Source: Toxorhynchites rutilus septentrionalis (Eukaryota > Arthropoda > Insecta > Diptera > Culicidae). From it: DNA of 64,000 bases. The position numbers were made by a program, and so were the translations under genes. Positions within the stretch are counted from its first letter, which is position 1; each line of letters begins with the position of its first letter. The stretch lies in NCBI RefSeq assembly GCF_029784135.1, contig NC_073746.1, positions 254,351,994-254,415,993 of the forward strand, written 5' to 3'. Of the stretch, positions 44,930-55,989 are shown one piece after another. The notes beneath the pieces are model-generated. The model was not told the origin of the DNA and made no database searches. It was given only the letters and a program-made list of their open reading frames with translations.

Positions 44930-46200
44930 GTCGATAAACTGTTAAGGGTGATGAAAAATGGATTCGTTACAGCACCCTAAAGGAAAGAAAGTCATAGGGA
45001 TTTTCGTCCGGTAAAACAGTCACTCTGCGAAGGTTATGATGTGTTATTGGTGGGCTTAAAATGGCGTTTCGAGATGGGATCACAACGGGATATCGCCGGA
45101 AAGTGCGGTATAAGTAAGGTAGCCGTTGGAAATACTTGATTTGAGTACAGGATTGAAAAGCAAAACGAATACAACAGTACCGATGTCATGTAAGTAGTAA
45201 AGAAAACACTGATTAAGTAGATCATCGCCAGGTAGATACAGTAAACCTTCAGGCCGCCAGTTTCTGATCGAATCGCGGTTCTTAATGGATCCAAAACTTC
45301 ACAATAGTACGGTGATGAAACAGGCATTCGGCGGTCAACGATTCGATAACACTGATGAAATTCGTGACGCAGTTACATCGTACTTCAAAAAGTTGGACGC
45401 TACGCACTTCGCGCTCGGAATAGAAAAACTCGTGCCACGCTATGAAAAATGCCTCAAACGTTACGGCGATTATGTAGAAACATAGAAAATAAAACGTAGA
45501 TTATGAAAATCACTTTGTTTTTCGTCCTAACTTTATTTTTCCGCGATTTCTGAGGTACTGAAACTTATTTTTTGAACAACCCTCGTATAATTTAAAAAGC
45601 GAGCTTGCTCGAAAATTTCCATTCATCAGCAATGCTAGTAAAGTCCAAAGTTTACCCAGGAGCATTCAGATAATCCAGTAGGGTATTGAATGAAGCTTCT
45701 GTGGACTGATGAGTCCAGGTTTGAGCTATTCAAAAGAAAAGGCGTGTACGCGAGAGATGAGTTTCAAGAACAACATATTCAAGGCATCATGGAGCATAGA
45801 GGATGGTAAGTTATGCTTTTGGGATGTTTTTCAGCGGGCCGAATTGGGACAAATTGCTGGAATTATGACTGCCGATTCCTACATCAACATCCAGCGTGAA
45901 AATTTCGAGATTGCGTCTGGGAAATCTGGAAAGTTTGTGTTTCAGAAAAACAAAGACAATAGTCACACATCAATGAAAACTAAGCCGTTATTTCGGTTGT
46001 ATTAAACCTTTGTAAAGCCCCCACAAAGCGCGTATTTAAATTCCATCGAGAAGTTGAGGAACATTTCCGATGTCCGCATCGATAACACCGGAGTCCAAAA
46101 TAAACAGAACTCCGTTAAGGATCTTGACTAAAACTGAACTGAATGCGAAAGGAGGATACATCGGTCTCCGAACGACTCAATAATGCATTAGATTGATGAT
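44930..46200 (+). pseudogene. Mosaic of mariner and Tc1 transposase fossils
   Basis: 44948-45010 reads VKGDEKWIRYSTLKERKS, a mariner-type DEKWI motif. 45070-45135 reads GSQRDIAGKCGISKVAVGNT, like a Tc1 N-terminal HTH. 45285-45487 reads MKQAFGGQRFDNTDEIRDAV...GDYVET, a mariner C-terminus, followed at about 45570 by a TTTTTTGAACAACCCTCGTA end. 45698-46190 reads LWTDESRFELFKRKG, then PPQSAYLNSIEKLR and a long decayed frame, a Tc1 core with the terminal SPDLNPIE motif mutated. At least two degraded elements are interleaved. Confidence 0.6.
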
Positions 46201-47225
46201 CAATCTTGAATGGCTCTTTTTTATGATCAATCTTGAATGGCTCTTTTTTCTCATTGTTTTACGAATGAAATTCATATAGTAGATAAGCTTCCGAACAAAA
46301 CGAAGATTATATTATTTATGTATTCATAAAATGGGTACTGTGTACAAAACAATTTAATATATTTATGGCATTTCAATGTACAATATAAATTAATTTACCG
46401 CCAATATTGAAGATTGGCGGGACAATTGGAATTATTAAACTACGAACATGATACACTCCTTCAGAGATTTGAGCATTTTTAAATCACTCCAAGAAGAAGG
46501 CATTTAGGAAATCAAACATTGAAAAAATGATTTCATATTCGAGGTATTTTTAGAAACAGTTGACAATTTGCCAACTCGAACCTAAAGTGGTTCTACATAT
46601 CTATTAATTTCTTTTTCAAACCAAAATGGATAGCCAGCAGTGCTTGGATATTAAATGAACTGAATATGAACCAATGCCATTCATTCGTTTGTTCATTCAT
46701 GAACAATACTCCCTTTGAACCATCCAATACTGTGATGCCGGGCGAACTGTCTTGATTCATTAACACCAACGTCGGCGAGCCATCAACATTCGAAGCTTGA
46801 ATGCTAAATGTGGAGGGGGAACATTCAATAATTAGCATTCGTGTAATACCTTCTAGTGGACGTCATTCACTCTCAACTACAAACAGAATGTAGTCGCTTG
46901 TGCTCTCTTAGCTGCAGGGTTGCCATTAATATTTTTCAAAAAACTGGAAGATTGCTCTTAAAAAAACTGGAAGAAAACTGGATCCTGTAAAATCGTTATT
47001 TTAAGAAGTTTGGTTTTGATTTATCTATAATGATTATTTACCTATTCCAATGCTTGAGAAAAAGAACTTCCCTCGAAGCTTCGTGTAGTATTTATATGTA
47101 GTTCAGAGAATAGCGAAATAAACCATTCATCAACCGTTCGAGCAAATCAAAATAACGTTTCCCACCACTCGAACATTACCGTGAAATAAAATTTTAGAAT
47201 CTTTTCTTCTAGAACCTCTGGGTTT
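46201..47225. other. No recognised gene
   Basis: No supported ORF. The 3' part contains a doubled AAAAAACTGGAAGA phrase (46938-46977). Confidence 0.3.
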
Positions 47226-47402
47226 TGACGTAGGACTACGTCTTTCATTTCTATACCGAGGTGTAAAATCAACGTTTCGAAAACGAAAGCGTTACGCCGG
47301 AGACCGAGATTTTGAGCGTTAATAGCTTCTCAACAACTGAACGAAATGGTATGATAAACACTTTTCGAAAAATAAAATGTCTACGCGTTATATACTTGTT
47401 AC
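47226..47402 (+). repeat. Solo terminal fragment of another HC/RE relative
   Basis: It starts TTTTGACGTAGGACTACGTC, the same terminus as HC right ends in reverse, then TTTCATTTCTATACCGAGGT, unlike the HC interior. It ends near TCTACGCGTTATATAC, a motif also found about 200 bp inside HC. It abuts HC5. Confidence 0.55.
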
Positions 47403-47861
47403 TTTTGACGTAGTACTACGTCTAACCGGAAGATATAGGGGATGAAATGGAAATCTAGGCACTGAACAAGTAGGAAAAAATGCAAGATTTGGAACGCTTA
47501 TAACTCGAGCATTTCTCAATAGATCGCAAAGATTTTTCATCAATTGATAGGAAATATATCTACGCATCTATCATAACGAATAACATTTAATTTTTCTTGA
47601 GATAAATAATTGAATAATTGTGAAATATCAAGCATTGTCCAAATGCACTATGTGCCCATTTTTGATTGGTCCATTTTGTGCTCCTCAAATCGTACCGACC
47701 AAAACGGGCAACCAGAGCAGAAGCGAAATAGAATGAAGCACGATAGGAAAGGAAAAAGAAAAAAAATGAACGAAACATTGGGCGCAGTCTCACACATGTG
47801 TAATTCTCGAGCCAGTCAGTCAGCTTAAAAATCCCTGCTCCGCTGCCGTAACGATCATTCT

Positions 47862-48053
47862 TTGTGTGGACACTGACTGGACAACATCGTTGCTGGACGA
47901 GCTGGACGGCGAGGGATCGAGTGCCTTTCTCAAGGCAATGGGGGCGGAGGTGTAATGCAGGAGTTAGAGTAGAGTTCCAAGGGCCTTTCTCAAGGCTAGA
48001 GACGAATGAACTAAAAAGTTTAAAGTTTCTATAATACAAAACCACCACCACCA
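47862..48053 (+). mobile_element. Short retroposon with ACC tail (S5), 192 bp
   Basis: CCGTAACGATCATTCT flanks it (47846-47861, 48054-48069); HC4 has this site once (51968-51983). It holds two CCTTTCTCAAGGC hairpin motifs, then GAGACGAATGAACTAAAAAG as in S1/S3/S4, and ends in CCACCACCACCA. No Pol III box is evident, so SINE versus truncated LINE is open. Confidence 0.7.
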
Positions 48054-48132
48054 CCGTAACGATCATTCTCATTCAAACCGTACACCACATCGGTTCGCAT
48101 CACAACACATCAACAAACCAACCCAAGCAGCC

Positions 48133-48483
48133 ATGTCTGGACATGGTAAAGGAGGAAAAGTGAAGGGAAAGGCAGTGCACAGGCAGGCAGGCTGGCAAAG
48201 CTGCTCGCGACGATAAGAAAACCCGCATTCAGAACAGACCACATTCGGTTCGGTGGACATCAAGACAACAACAGGCAGTTGCAGCGAGTGGCGAGTGGAA
48301 AACACAATCGCAAAACGGCAGCAGGTAGCAGAAGAAAAAAGTTTGTTCTTTATACAAACTGCTTTGGTGGCAAATCCAGAACAAGGCGGCATCGAGGGCG
48401 TTTGAAATGGTTTTTTTCAAAACCACGAGTACTAAGTTTTCTAAATTGGAACCATTTCATAAAACAAGGCGCTTTTCAGGGCC
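48133..48483 (+). pseudogene. Histone H2A-derived pseudogene (A unit of HC5)
   Basis: ATG at 48133 reads MSGHGKGGKVKGK then a deletion leads to the CSRR...NPHSEQTTFGSVDIK region. The basic tail ORF 48279-48488 is open to the stem-loop at 48468-48483 (GGCGCT-TTTC-AGGGCC). The histone core is missing. Confidence 0.75.
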
Positions 48484-48938
48484 ATTAAACCTTCCAAAAA
48501 AGAGTTTAGGAAATACAGTTCAATGCTTTCTAAAACAATATCCAAAATAATAATAAAACACAAATTGAATTTTTCATAAATTTTTTTTTTTTTTTTTAAT
48601 TCGTTTATTTTTACAGGCTCAGTTACTTAAGTTTAAAGGAGCCGAATTCTTAAATATATTTTTAAAACTATATATATATATAGAAACAATTTTCTTACAT
48701 CTATGGTTAGTAAGGTGGAAAACCGATTACTCGCGGTGTACTCGAGTTTAGAAGGGTGACATATTTTTAGGAGAAGGATGGGATATAAGGAAATTGTAAC
48801 AATGTTGATGAGCACTCAATTCTTAAATCTATTCGTATATCTATAGTTTATTTACATTTCAACTTATTCTACTATTTATAGCAAAGGGACGAATTACCCG
48901 CAAAGGAAGGAAAGGAGGGTATAAGGATGTAGGGACAA

Positions 48939-51528
48939 TCACACACGAAGATCTATAGCTTTAAGGAAAACATATATATGGGACATGTAATCAATGTCTA
49001 ACCGAGCCAACACATCTCTCACCGGCACATTGGGCTGTCTTCCTCGGGCCCGAAGAGAGTTTTCTAAATTCGATCTGGCGACCAGATACACCTCGCACGA
49101 CCAAACAATGTGCTCGATGTCGTGATAACCTTGGCCACAAACGCAGAGATTGCTGCTGGCAAGATTGAAACGAAAGAGTAGTGCATCTAACGAACAGTGA
49201 TTGGACATGAGTCGGGAGAAGGTGCGGATAAAGTCCCGACTCAAGTCTAGACTTTTGAACCACGGTTTGAGGCTAACCTTAGGGATAATCGAGTGAAACC
49301 ACCGGCCCAATTCATCTTCATTCCACTTGCGTTGCCAGTTAGCGATGGTATTTTTGCGAACTAAAGAATAAAATTCATTGAAGGCGATTTGACGCTGATA
49401 AATATCGCCTTCAATTGCACCTACCTTTGCCAATGAGTCAGCCCTCTCATTACCCGGAATTGAGCAATGTGAAGGGACCCAGACAAAGGTAATGACATAA
49501 CAGCGTCTGGATAAAGCACTCAAAATTTCTCGTATTCTCTCAAGGAAGTACGGCGAGTGCTTTTCCGGACTCACTGAACGGATAGCTTCGACAGAGCTAA
49601 GACTATCCGTTACAATGTAATAGTGTTCAACAGGTCGTGAGGCGACGCTGTCCAGCGCCCAGTATATCGCTGCCAATTCAGCAATGTATACCGAGCAAGG
49701 ATTCTGAAGACTGTGTGAGGTGCTAAAAAATACGTTGAACACTCCAAATCCTGTGGACTCATTCATAGAGGACCCATCAGTAAAGTATATATTATCACAA
49801 TTGATACGCCCATACTTTGCATTGAAGATTGTAGGAACGAACCCCAATCTAAGATAATCTGGATTTTCATGGATTTTCTCCTTCATGAACAGATCGAAAT
49901 GTACAGAGGAATTGATGTAGTCAGGAAAACAAACACGGTTGGGAATATACGAAGAAGGAACAACCTGCATAGAGGTGAATTCATGATATGAATTCATGAA
50001 TCCAGAATGAAAATTTAGCTCGATCAATTGCTCAAAATTTCCGATCACCAATGGATTCATAACCTTACACCGGATGAAGAACCGAAGAGATAATAATTTG
50101 AAGCGATCTTTTAGTGGGAGTACGCCTGCCAAAACCTCGAGACTCATGGTATGCGTTGAGGGCATACATCCCAACGCAATACGGAGACAAAGATACTGAA
50201 TTCGCTCGAGTTTAATGAGGTGTGTTTTGGCAGCTGATTGAAAACAGAAATTGCCATACTCCATCACTGAGAGAATAGTTGTTCGATACAACATAATAAG
50301 ATCTTCGGGATGGGATCCCCACCAGGTGCCGGTAATTGTACGGAGAAAGTTTATTCTTTGTTGACATTTTTTACTCAGATACCTAATATGGGCCCCCCAA
50401 GTACATTTGGAGTCGAACCAGACCCCAAGATACTTGAATGACATAGCATGAGTGATCGGTTTACCCAAAAGTTGAAGCTTTGGTTTTGCTGGTCTATGCT
50501 TCCTAGAAAAAACAACCATCTCTGTTTTCTCCGTGGAGAATTCGATCCCTAGCCCAATGGCCCAGGTTGAAAAATTGTTCAAAGTATCTTGTAAGGGTCC
50601 TTGCAGGTCGGATTCGTTTGATCCTACGACAGACACCACTCCATCATCTGCAAGTTGTCTTAGGCTGCAATTTTGTGTAAGGCAATTGTCGATGTCGCTT
50701 ACATAGAAGTTGTACAAAAGGGGGCTTAAACATGAGCCCTGGGGGAGGCCCATGTAAGAGACCCGACTTACTGCCGAATCTCCGTGAGAAAAGTTCAAAT
50801 GTTTCTCACAAAGCAAGTTATATAACATATTATTCAATAGAGGCGGCAGACCCCGAGAGTGTAATTTGTCCGACAAAACCTCTATTGAAACAGAATCGAA
50901 GGCCCCCTTTATGTCCAAGAATACTGAAGCCATTTGTTTTTTTTCGGCGTAAGTCATTTGAATTTCTGAAGAAAGCAACGCAAGACAATCATTCGTCCCC
51001 TTGCCCCTGCGGAACCCATATTGTGTATCTGAGAGTAGGCCATTCGTTTCAACCCATCGATCAAGGTGAAACAAGATCATTTTCTCCAACAATTTCCGTA
51101 TACAAGACAGCATTGCTATTGGGCTGTACGAATTGAAGTCGGACGCGGGTTTTCCGGGCTTTTGAATAGCTATAACTCGTACTTGTCTCCAATCATCTGG
51201 AACAATATTATTCTCCAGAAACCGATTGAATAAATTCAACAAGCGATGTTTCGCCATATCAGGGAGGTCTTCAACAAGTTGAACTTAATTCTATCCGATC
51301 CCGGAGCAGAATTGTTACATAAAAGCAGAGCAAGAGAGAATTCTACCATCGAAAACTCGGAATCAAGATCGCACCTATCTTGTGGTATATCTCGAACAAT
51401 TTTTTGCACAGGAGCGGAATCAGGACAAACCTTCCGTGCAAAATTCAAAATCCATCGATGTGAATATTCTTCGCTTTCATTCGTTGAAGAGCGATTTCTC
51501 ATGTTTCGAGCCACTTTCCATAATTTTT
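48939..51528 (-). pseudogene. LN-3 ORF2: RT and RNase H part
   Basis: A 772-codon frame (48939-51257) holds the RT (KPASDFNSYSPIAMLS, SVFLDIKGAFDSV, GLPQGSCLSPLLYNFYVSDI, LRQLADDGVVSV), a thumb region, RNase H (TDGSSMNESTGFG, AELAAIYWALD, TDSLSSVEAIRS, WVPSHCSIPGNERADSLAK), the CVCGQGYHDIEHIVWSC motif and the C-terminus. A frameshift at about 51260-51275 (NLLKTSLIW for NLLKNLPDV) separates it from the upstream frame 51236-51528. HC4 then interrupts the gene. The RT and RNase H domains themselves are intact. Confidence 0.88.
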
Positions 51529-51786
51529 GACGTAGGACTACGTCTAACCGGAAGATATAGGGGGTGAAATGGAAATCTAGGCACTGAACAAGTAGGAAAA
51601 AATGCAAGATTTGGAACGCTTATAACTCGAGCATTTCTCAATAGATCGCGAAGGTTTTTGCATCAATTGATAGAAAATATATCTACGCATCTATCATAAC
51701 GAATAACATTTAATTTTTCTTGAGATAAATAATTGAATAATTGTGAAATATCAAGCATTGTCAAAATGCACTATGTGCTCATTTTT

Positions 51787-51983
51787 GATTGGTCCATTTT
51801 GTGCTCCTCGAATCGTACCGACCAAAACGGGCAACCAGCGGCAGCAGCGAAATAGAATGAAGCACGCTTGGAAAGGAAAAAGAAAAAAATGAACGAAACA
51901 TTGGTCGCAGTCTCACACATGCGTAATTCTCGAGCCAGCCAGTCTGCTTAAAAATCCCCGCTCCGCTGCCGTAACGATCATTC
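51787..51983 (+). promoter_or_regulatory. Histone-type promoter of the A unit
   Basis: GATTGG (inverted CCAAT) at 51787-51792, TTAAAAA at 51948-51954 in a TATA position, and ATCATTCTCATTC about 25 bp on as a likely initiator. A leader of about 70 nt leads to the ATG at 52048. All HC copies keep this order. Confidence 0.55.
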
Positions 51984-52047
51984 TCATTCAAACCGTACAC
52001 CAAATCGGTTCGCATCACAACACATCACCAAACCAACCCAAGCAGCC

Positions 52048-52506
52048 ATGTCTGGACATGGTAAAGGAGGAGAAGTGAAGGGACAGGCAAAATCCCGCTC
52101 GAACCGTGTTGATCTGGAGTTCCACGCAAGGGTAGCTAGGCCGAGCGCGTTAGTACCAGTGCACCAGTCCACCTAGTCGGCGTTATATAGTTTCGGCCGC
52201 CGAAGTGATCGAGTTGGCTGGTAAAGCTGCTCGCGACGATAATAAAAACCGCATTCAGAACAGAACACATTCGGTTCGGTGGACATCAAGACAACAGGCA
52301 GTTGCAGCGAGTGGCGAGTGGCAAACGCAATCGCAAAACGGAATCAGGTAGCAGAAGAAAAAAGTTTGTTCTTTATACAATCTGCTTTGGTGGCAAATCC
52401 AGAACAAGGCGGCATCGAGGGCGTTCGAAATGGTTTTTTTCAAAACCACGAGTACTAAGTTTTCTAAATTGGAATCATTCCATAAAACAAGGCGCTTTTC
52501 AGGGCC
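52048..52506 (+). pseudogene. Histone H2A-derived pseudogene (HC4 unit 1)
   Basis: ATG at 52048 reads MSGHGKGGEVKGQAKSRSNR, then VDLEF, and continues in frame to a stop after PVHQST. Core remnants in a shifted frame include VIELAGKAARDNK. It ends at the stem-loop 52491-52506 (GGCGCT-TTTC-AGGGCC). No complete histone fold remains. Confidence 0.8.
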
Positions 52507-53266
52507 ATTAAACCTTCCAAAAAAGAGTTTAGGAAATACAGTTCAATGCTTTCTAAAACAATATCCAAAATAATAATAAAACACAAATTGATTTTTTCAT
52601 AATTTGTTTGCCAGGATATGATGAGTATGTGAATTTGGCAGTTGTTCTGAGCTTATTGATTTTCACCAATTCTTAAATTGCTTCCAGATTGAAAGTACAT
52701 TAATTTACACTTATCTCGACATTTAGCTAATTGGACGGACCTGTAATGCGACATATTTAGTTGGACATTTTTGTAAACATAGAGTTCGGGGTCCAAATTA
52801 TGACCCCACATTGCAAGTCGACACTGTACCACTGTCATCGCAAATGTTCAATTACAGGTTAAAATTACCTCCAATCCGACACTGAATGGTGGTAATGCGA
52901 CGTGCCATTGAATGTAATTTACTGTACAATATGCCACAAGCTGGATGGGAAGAAATTTTCCAACTGTGAAAGCTGTGGCGAGTGGCAAACGCAATCGCTA
53001 AACAGGAAGGTTTAGCCGAACAAGATGGGGATATGAGTGATAACGAGTGATAACAAAACAATAAACTCTTTAGATTGAAGATAATTTTGTGATCCTGAAA
53101 AGGATCCTTTTTAGCCTGCATGTGAATCCAACGAGCGAACAAATCGTAATGAATGTATTTTTTTGCCATCGCTCCCTTTTAACGCTCATTCGTTCGTCTC
53201 GTTGGACTCGCCCCTTTGGCTGAGTCTGCCGTTTTGGTTCTATCCTGTGAGTGTGTACCGCTAGAG

Positions 53267-53273
53267 TATAAAA
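53267..53273 (+). promoter_or_regulatory. TATA box of the B-type promoter (HC4 unit 2)
   Basis: GCTAGAGTATAAAACACGCG, about 80 bp upstream of the H2A-like frame. Same box as in HC1. Confidence 0.6.
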
Positions 53274-53339
53274 CACGCGGACCCCAAAAAAATATCTTAT
53301 TTTCTTTCAAACCGTAAACCCGTGTGGTTGTACGGCATC

Positions 53340-53825
53340 GGCATCGTGGACGTAACAAAGGAGGATAAGTTAAGGGAAAGGCAAAGTCCCACTCGAATCG
53401 TGCAGGTATGCAGTTCCCCGTAGGTGTATCCGCCAATTGCTCAGCAAAGGTAGCTAGGCCGAGCGCGTTAGTACCAGTGCACCAGTCCACCTAGTCGGCG
53501 TTATATACTTTCGGCCGCCGAAGTGATCGAGTTAGCTGGCGAAGCTGCTCGCGACGATAAGAAAACCCGCATTCGGAACAGAACACATTCGGTTCGGTGG
53601 ACATCAAGACAACAGGCAGTTGCAGCGAGTGGCGAGTGGCAAACGCAATCGCAAAACGGCAGCAGGTAGCAGAAGAAAAAAAGTTTGTTCTTTATACAAA
53701 CTGCTTTGGTGGCAAATCCAGAACAAGGCGGCATCGAGGGCGTTCGAAATGTTTTTTTTCAAAACCACGAGTACTAAGTTTTCTAAATTGGAACCATTCC
53801 ATAAAACAAGGCGCTTTTCAGGGCC
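53340..53825 (+). pseudogene. Hybrid H2A-derived pseudogene (HC4 unit 2)
   Basis: The promoter and N-terminus are of B type (TAACAAAGGAGGATAAGTTA), while from about 53450 it is A type, ending at the stem-loop 53810-53825 GGCGCT-TTTC-AGGGCC. The core reads RQLLSKGS, a stop, AERVSTSAPVHLVGVIYFRP, then VIELAGEAARDDKKTR after a shift. The switch of type within one unit indicates recombination between units. Confidence 0.75.
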
Positions 53826-54779
53826 ATTAAACCTTCCAAAAAAGAGTTTAGGAAATACAGTTCAATGCTTTCTAAAACATTATCCAAAATAATAATAAAA
53901 CACAAATTGTTTTTTCATCATTTGTTTGCCAGGATCTGATGAGTATGTGAATTTGGCAGTTGTTCTGAGCTTATTGATAGTTGGGGACTTTCCTGATTAT
54001 TCAATTTTCACCAATTCTTAAATTGTTTCCAGATTGAAAGTACAGTAATTTACAATTAGTTCGACATTTAGCTAATTGGACGGACATGTAATGCGACTTA
54101 TTTAGTTGGTATTTTGTAAACATAGAGATCCAAATTATGACCCCACATTGAAAGTCGACACTGTACCACTGTCATCGCAAATGTTCAATTACAGGTTAAA
54201 ATCGCCTCCAATGCGACACTGAGTGGCGCTTCGGCACGTCGCATTGAATGTAATTTACTGTACAACATGTCACAAAGCTGGATGGGAAGAAATTTTCCAA
54301 CTGTGAAAGCTGTGGCGAGTGGCAACAAATCGCTAAACAGGAAGCTTTAGCCGAACAAGATGGGAATATCGAGTGATAACAAAACAATAAACTCTTTAGA
54401 TTGAAGATAATTTTGTGATCCTGAAAAGGACCCGTTTTAGCCTGCATGTGAATCCAACGAGCGAACAAATCGTAATGAATGTATTTTTGACGTGGGACTA
54501 CGTCTAACCGGAATATATGGAGGGTAAAATGAAAACCTAAACACAGAACATGCAGGAAAAAATGAAAGATTTCGAATGCTTATAGCTCGAACATTTCGTA
54601 CTGGATAGGAGAGATGTTTGCATCACTTGATAGGGAATATTTCTACGCATCTATCGCAACTAACAAAATGTTGTTTTTCATTAGATAAACAATTGAATAA
54701 CTGTAAAATATTAGGCGTTATCTAAACGCCCTAACTGCATCGTTTTGATTGGCCCGATTTACGGTTTCCCCAACACAGC

Positions 54780-55370
54780 CATCAAAACCAAGCAGTCTTG
54801 GGGAAATCGGCATTGCAAATACTTGAAAGTAGGGGGACTTTTGTTCTCATCGAAAAATGTTCCCTAACACAGACTTTAAAACCAAGCAGTGAAATCGGCA
54901 TTGCAAACACACGAAAGAGCCTAGAGGCGAGTGAACTGAAAAGTTTAAACCCTCTTGAAGCCAAAAAGAAGAAAAAGAACACACGAAAGTAGGGGGAGCT
55001 TTTGTTCCTACCGAAATGTGTTCCCTAATAGAGATTTCTAAACCAAGGTGCCTGGAGAAATCGGTATTTCAAATTCATGCAAGTCGGGGGTATTTTTGTT
55101 CCGACTGGAATGTGTTTCCCTAACACAGACTTCAAATCCATGAAGCGTGGGGAAATCGGCATTGCGAATTCATACAAATCGGGGGTATTTTTGTTCCGAT
55201 TGAAATGTGTTTCCCTAACACAGACTTCAAAACCGAGGTTTCTGGGGAAATCGGCTCTGCAAATAAATGCAAACTGCGAGTACTTTTGTCCTCGCTTGCC
55301 TTTGTGCAGAGTGGAATATGTCTGTCCTAACATGATCTTCTAAACTTAGGAACCTGGGAAAATCGTGCAG
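54780..55370. repeat. 95-bp tandem repeat array in RE5
   Basis: Units contain GGGGAAATCGGCATTGCAAA, GGGGGTATTTTTGTTCCGA and TGTGTTTCCCTAACACAGAC. The array is interrupted by the S4 insertion. It is the reverse complement of the arrays at 7.4 and 39.6 kb. Confidence 0.7.
54918..54977 (+). mobile_element. Short retroposon S4 with GAA-rich tail
   Basis: AACACACGAAAG flanks it on both sides. The insert reads AGCCTAGAGGCGAGTGAACT... and ends AAGAAGAAAAAG, matching S1. Confidence 0.65.
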
Positions 55371-55487
55371 CCACTAGAAGCGAATGAACTTCCCAGTTTC
55401 AAGCAAATTCGAGATTCGAGAAGTATGTACACTTTTGGGATGTAAACTTCAGAGGGAAATGTAAAATGAAATAATCGTTTGATAATT

Positions 55488-55538
55488 TTTTTTTTGTCTT
55501 TATTGGAAAGATTTTCAGCCTTAGGCAGGTTCATCAAA
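55488..55538 (-). mobile_element. Micro LINE insertion, 51 bp
   Basis: CGTTTGATAATT at 55476-55487 and 55539-55550 flanks a short insert whose minus strand reads AACCTGCCTAAGGCTGAAAA...TCCAATAAAGAC plus poly(A). It is probably the last bases of a LINE 3' UTR. Confidence 0.65.
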
Positions 55539-55989
55539 CGTTTGATAATTCTTCCGTACATATATTTTGTTCTAGTCATCATACCAAACGTAAAAGGTCC
55601 GTCATTAAATTTACTTGTAACGAAGAACAATCAATCACAATAAATGAATTGACTTTACACGGCATTTGTTAATTTTTTTCACTCACAGAGCAAATAAATT
55701 GAACTCAATTGAATTTGGAAACTGTTTCATTCAATCAAGAATTTAATCAATACAAACGAATGATTGCTAAGCTAAGGTAGTTCCACATGAACCTTGCGGT
55801 TATATCATAGATATAACCCACTCATTTTTTTTGCCATCGCTCCCTTTTAACGCTCATTCGTTCGTCTCGTTGGACTCGCCCCTCTGGCTGAGTCTGCCGA
55901 TTTGTCTCTATCCTGTGAGTATGTACCGCTAGAGTATAAAACACGCGGACCACAAAAAATATCTTATTTTCTTTCAAACCGTAAACCCG

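Larger units (their letters stand above)
47407..48569 (+). mobile_element. HC5 part 1: histone-carrying element split by LN-3
   Basis: It begins with the perfect palindrome GACGTAG-TA-CTACGTC at 47407-47422 preceded by TTTT. Promoter, A unit and stem-loop follow on the plus strand. It stops where LN-3 is inserted (target duplication TTTTTCATAAATT at 48570-48582 and 62113-62125) and resumes at 62126. Confidence 0.8.
54489..55824 (+). mobile_element. RE5: hairpin-ended repeat nested in HC4
   Basis: The right-type end GACGTGG-GA-CTACGTC at 54489-54504 and the perfect left hairpin GGTTATATC-ATA-GATATAACC at 55798-55818 bound an element inserted in the T-run of HC4 (compare the uninterrupted 53150-53170). 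It contains about five units of the 95-bp repeat (54780-55370) and two short retroposed insertions. Its terminal 270 bp resemble those of HC elements. Confidence 0.7.

Noticed and set aside
55346..55630. 94-codon minus-strand ORF in RE5
   Set aside because: It spans a 51-bp LINE-tail insertion, so it cannot be an ancestral gene.
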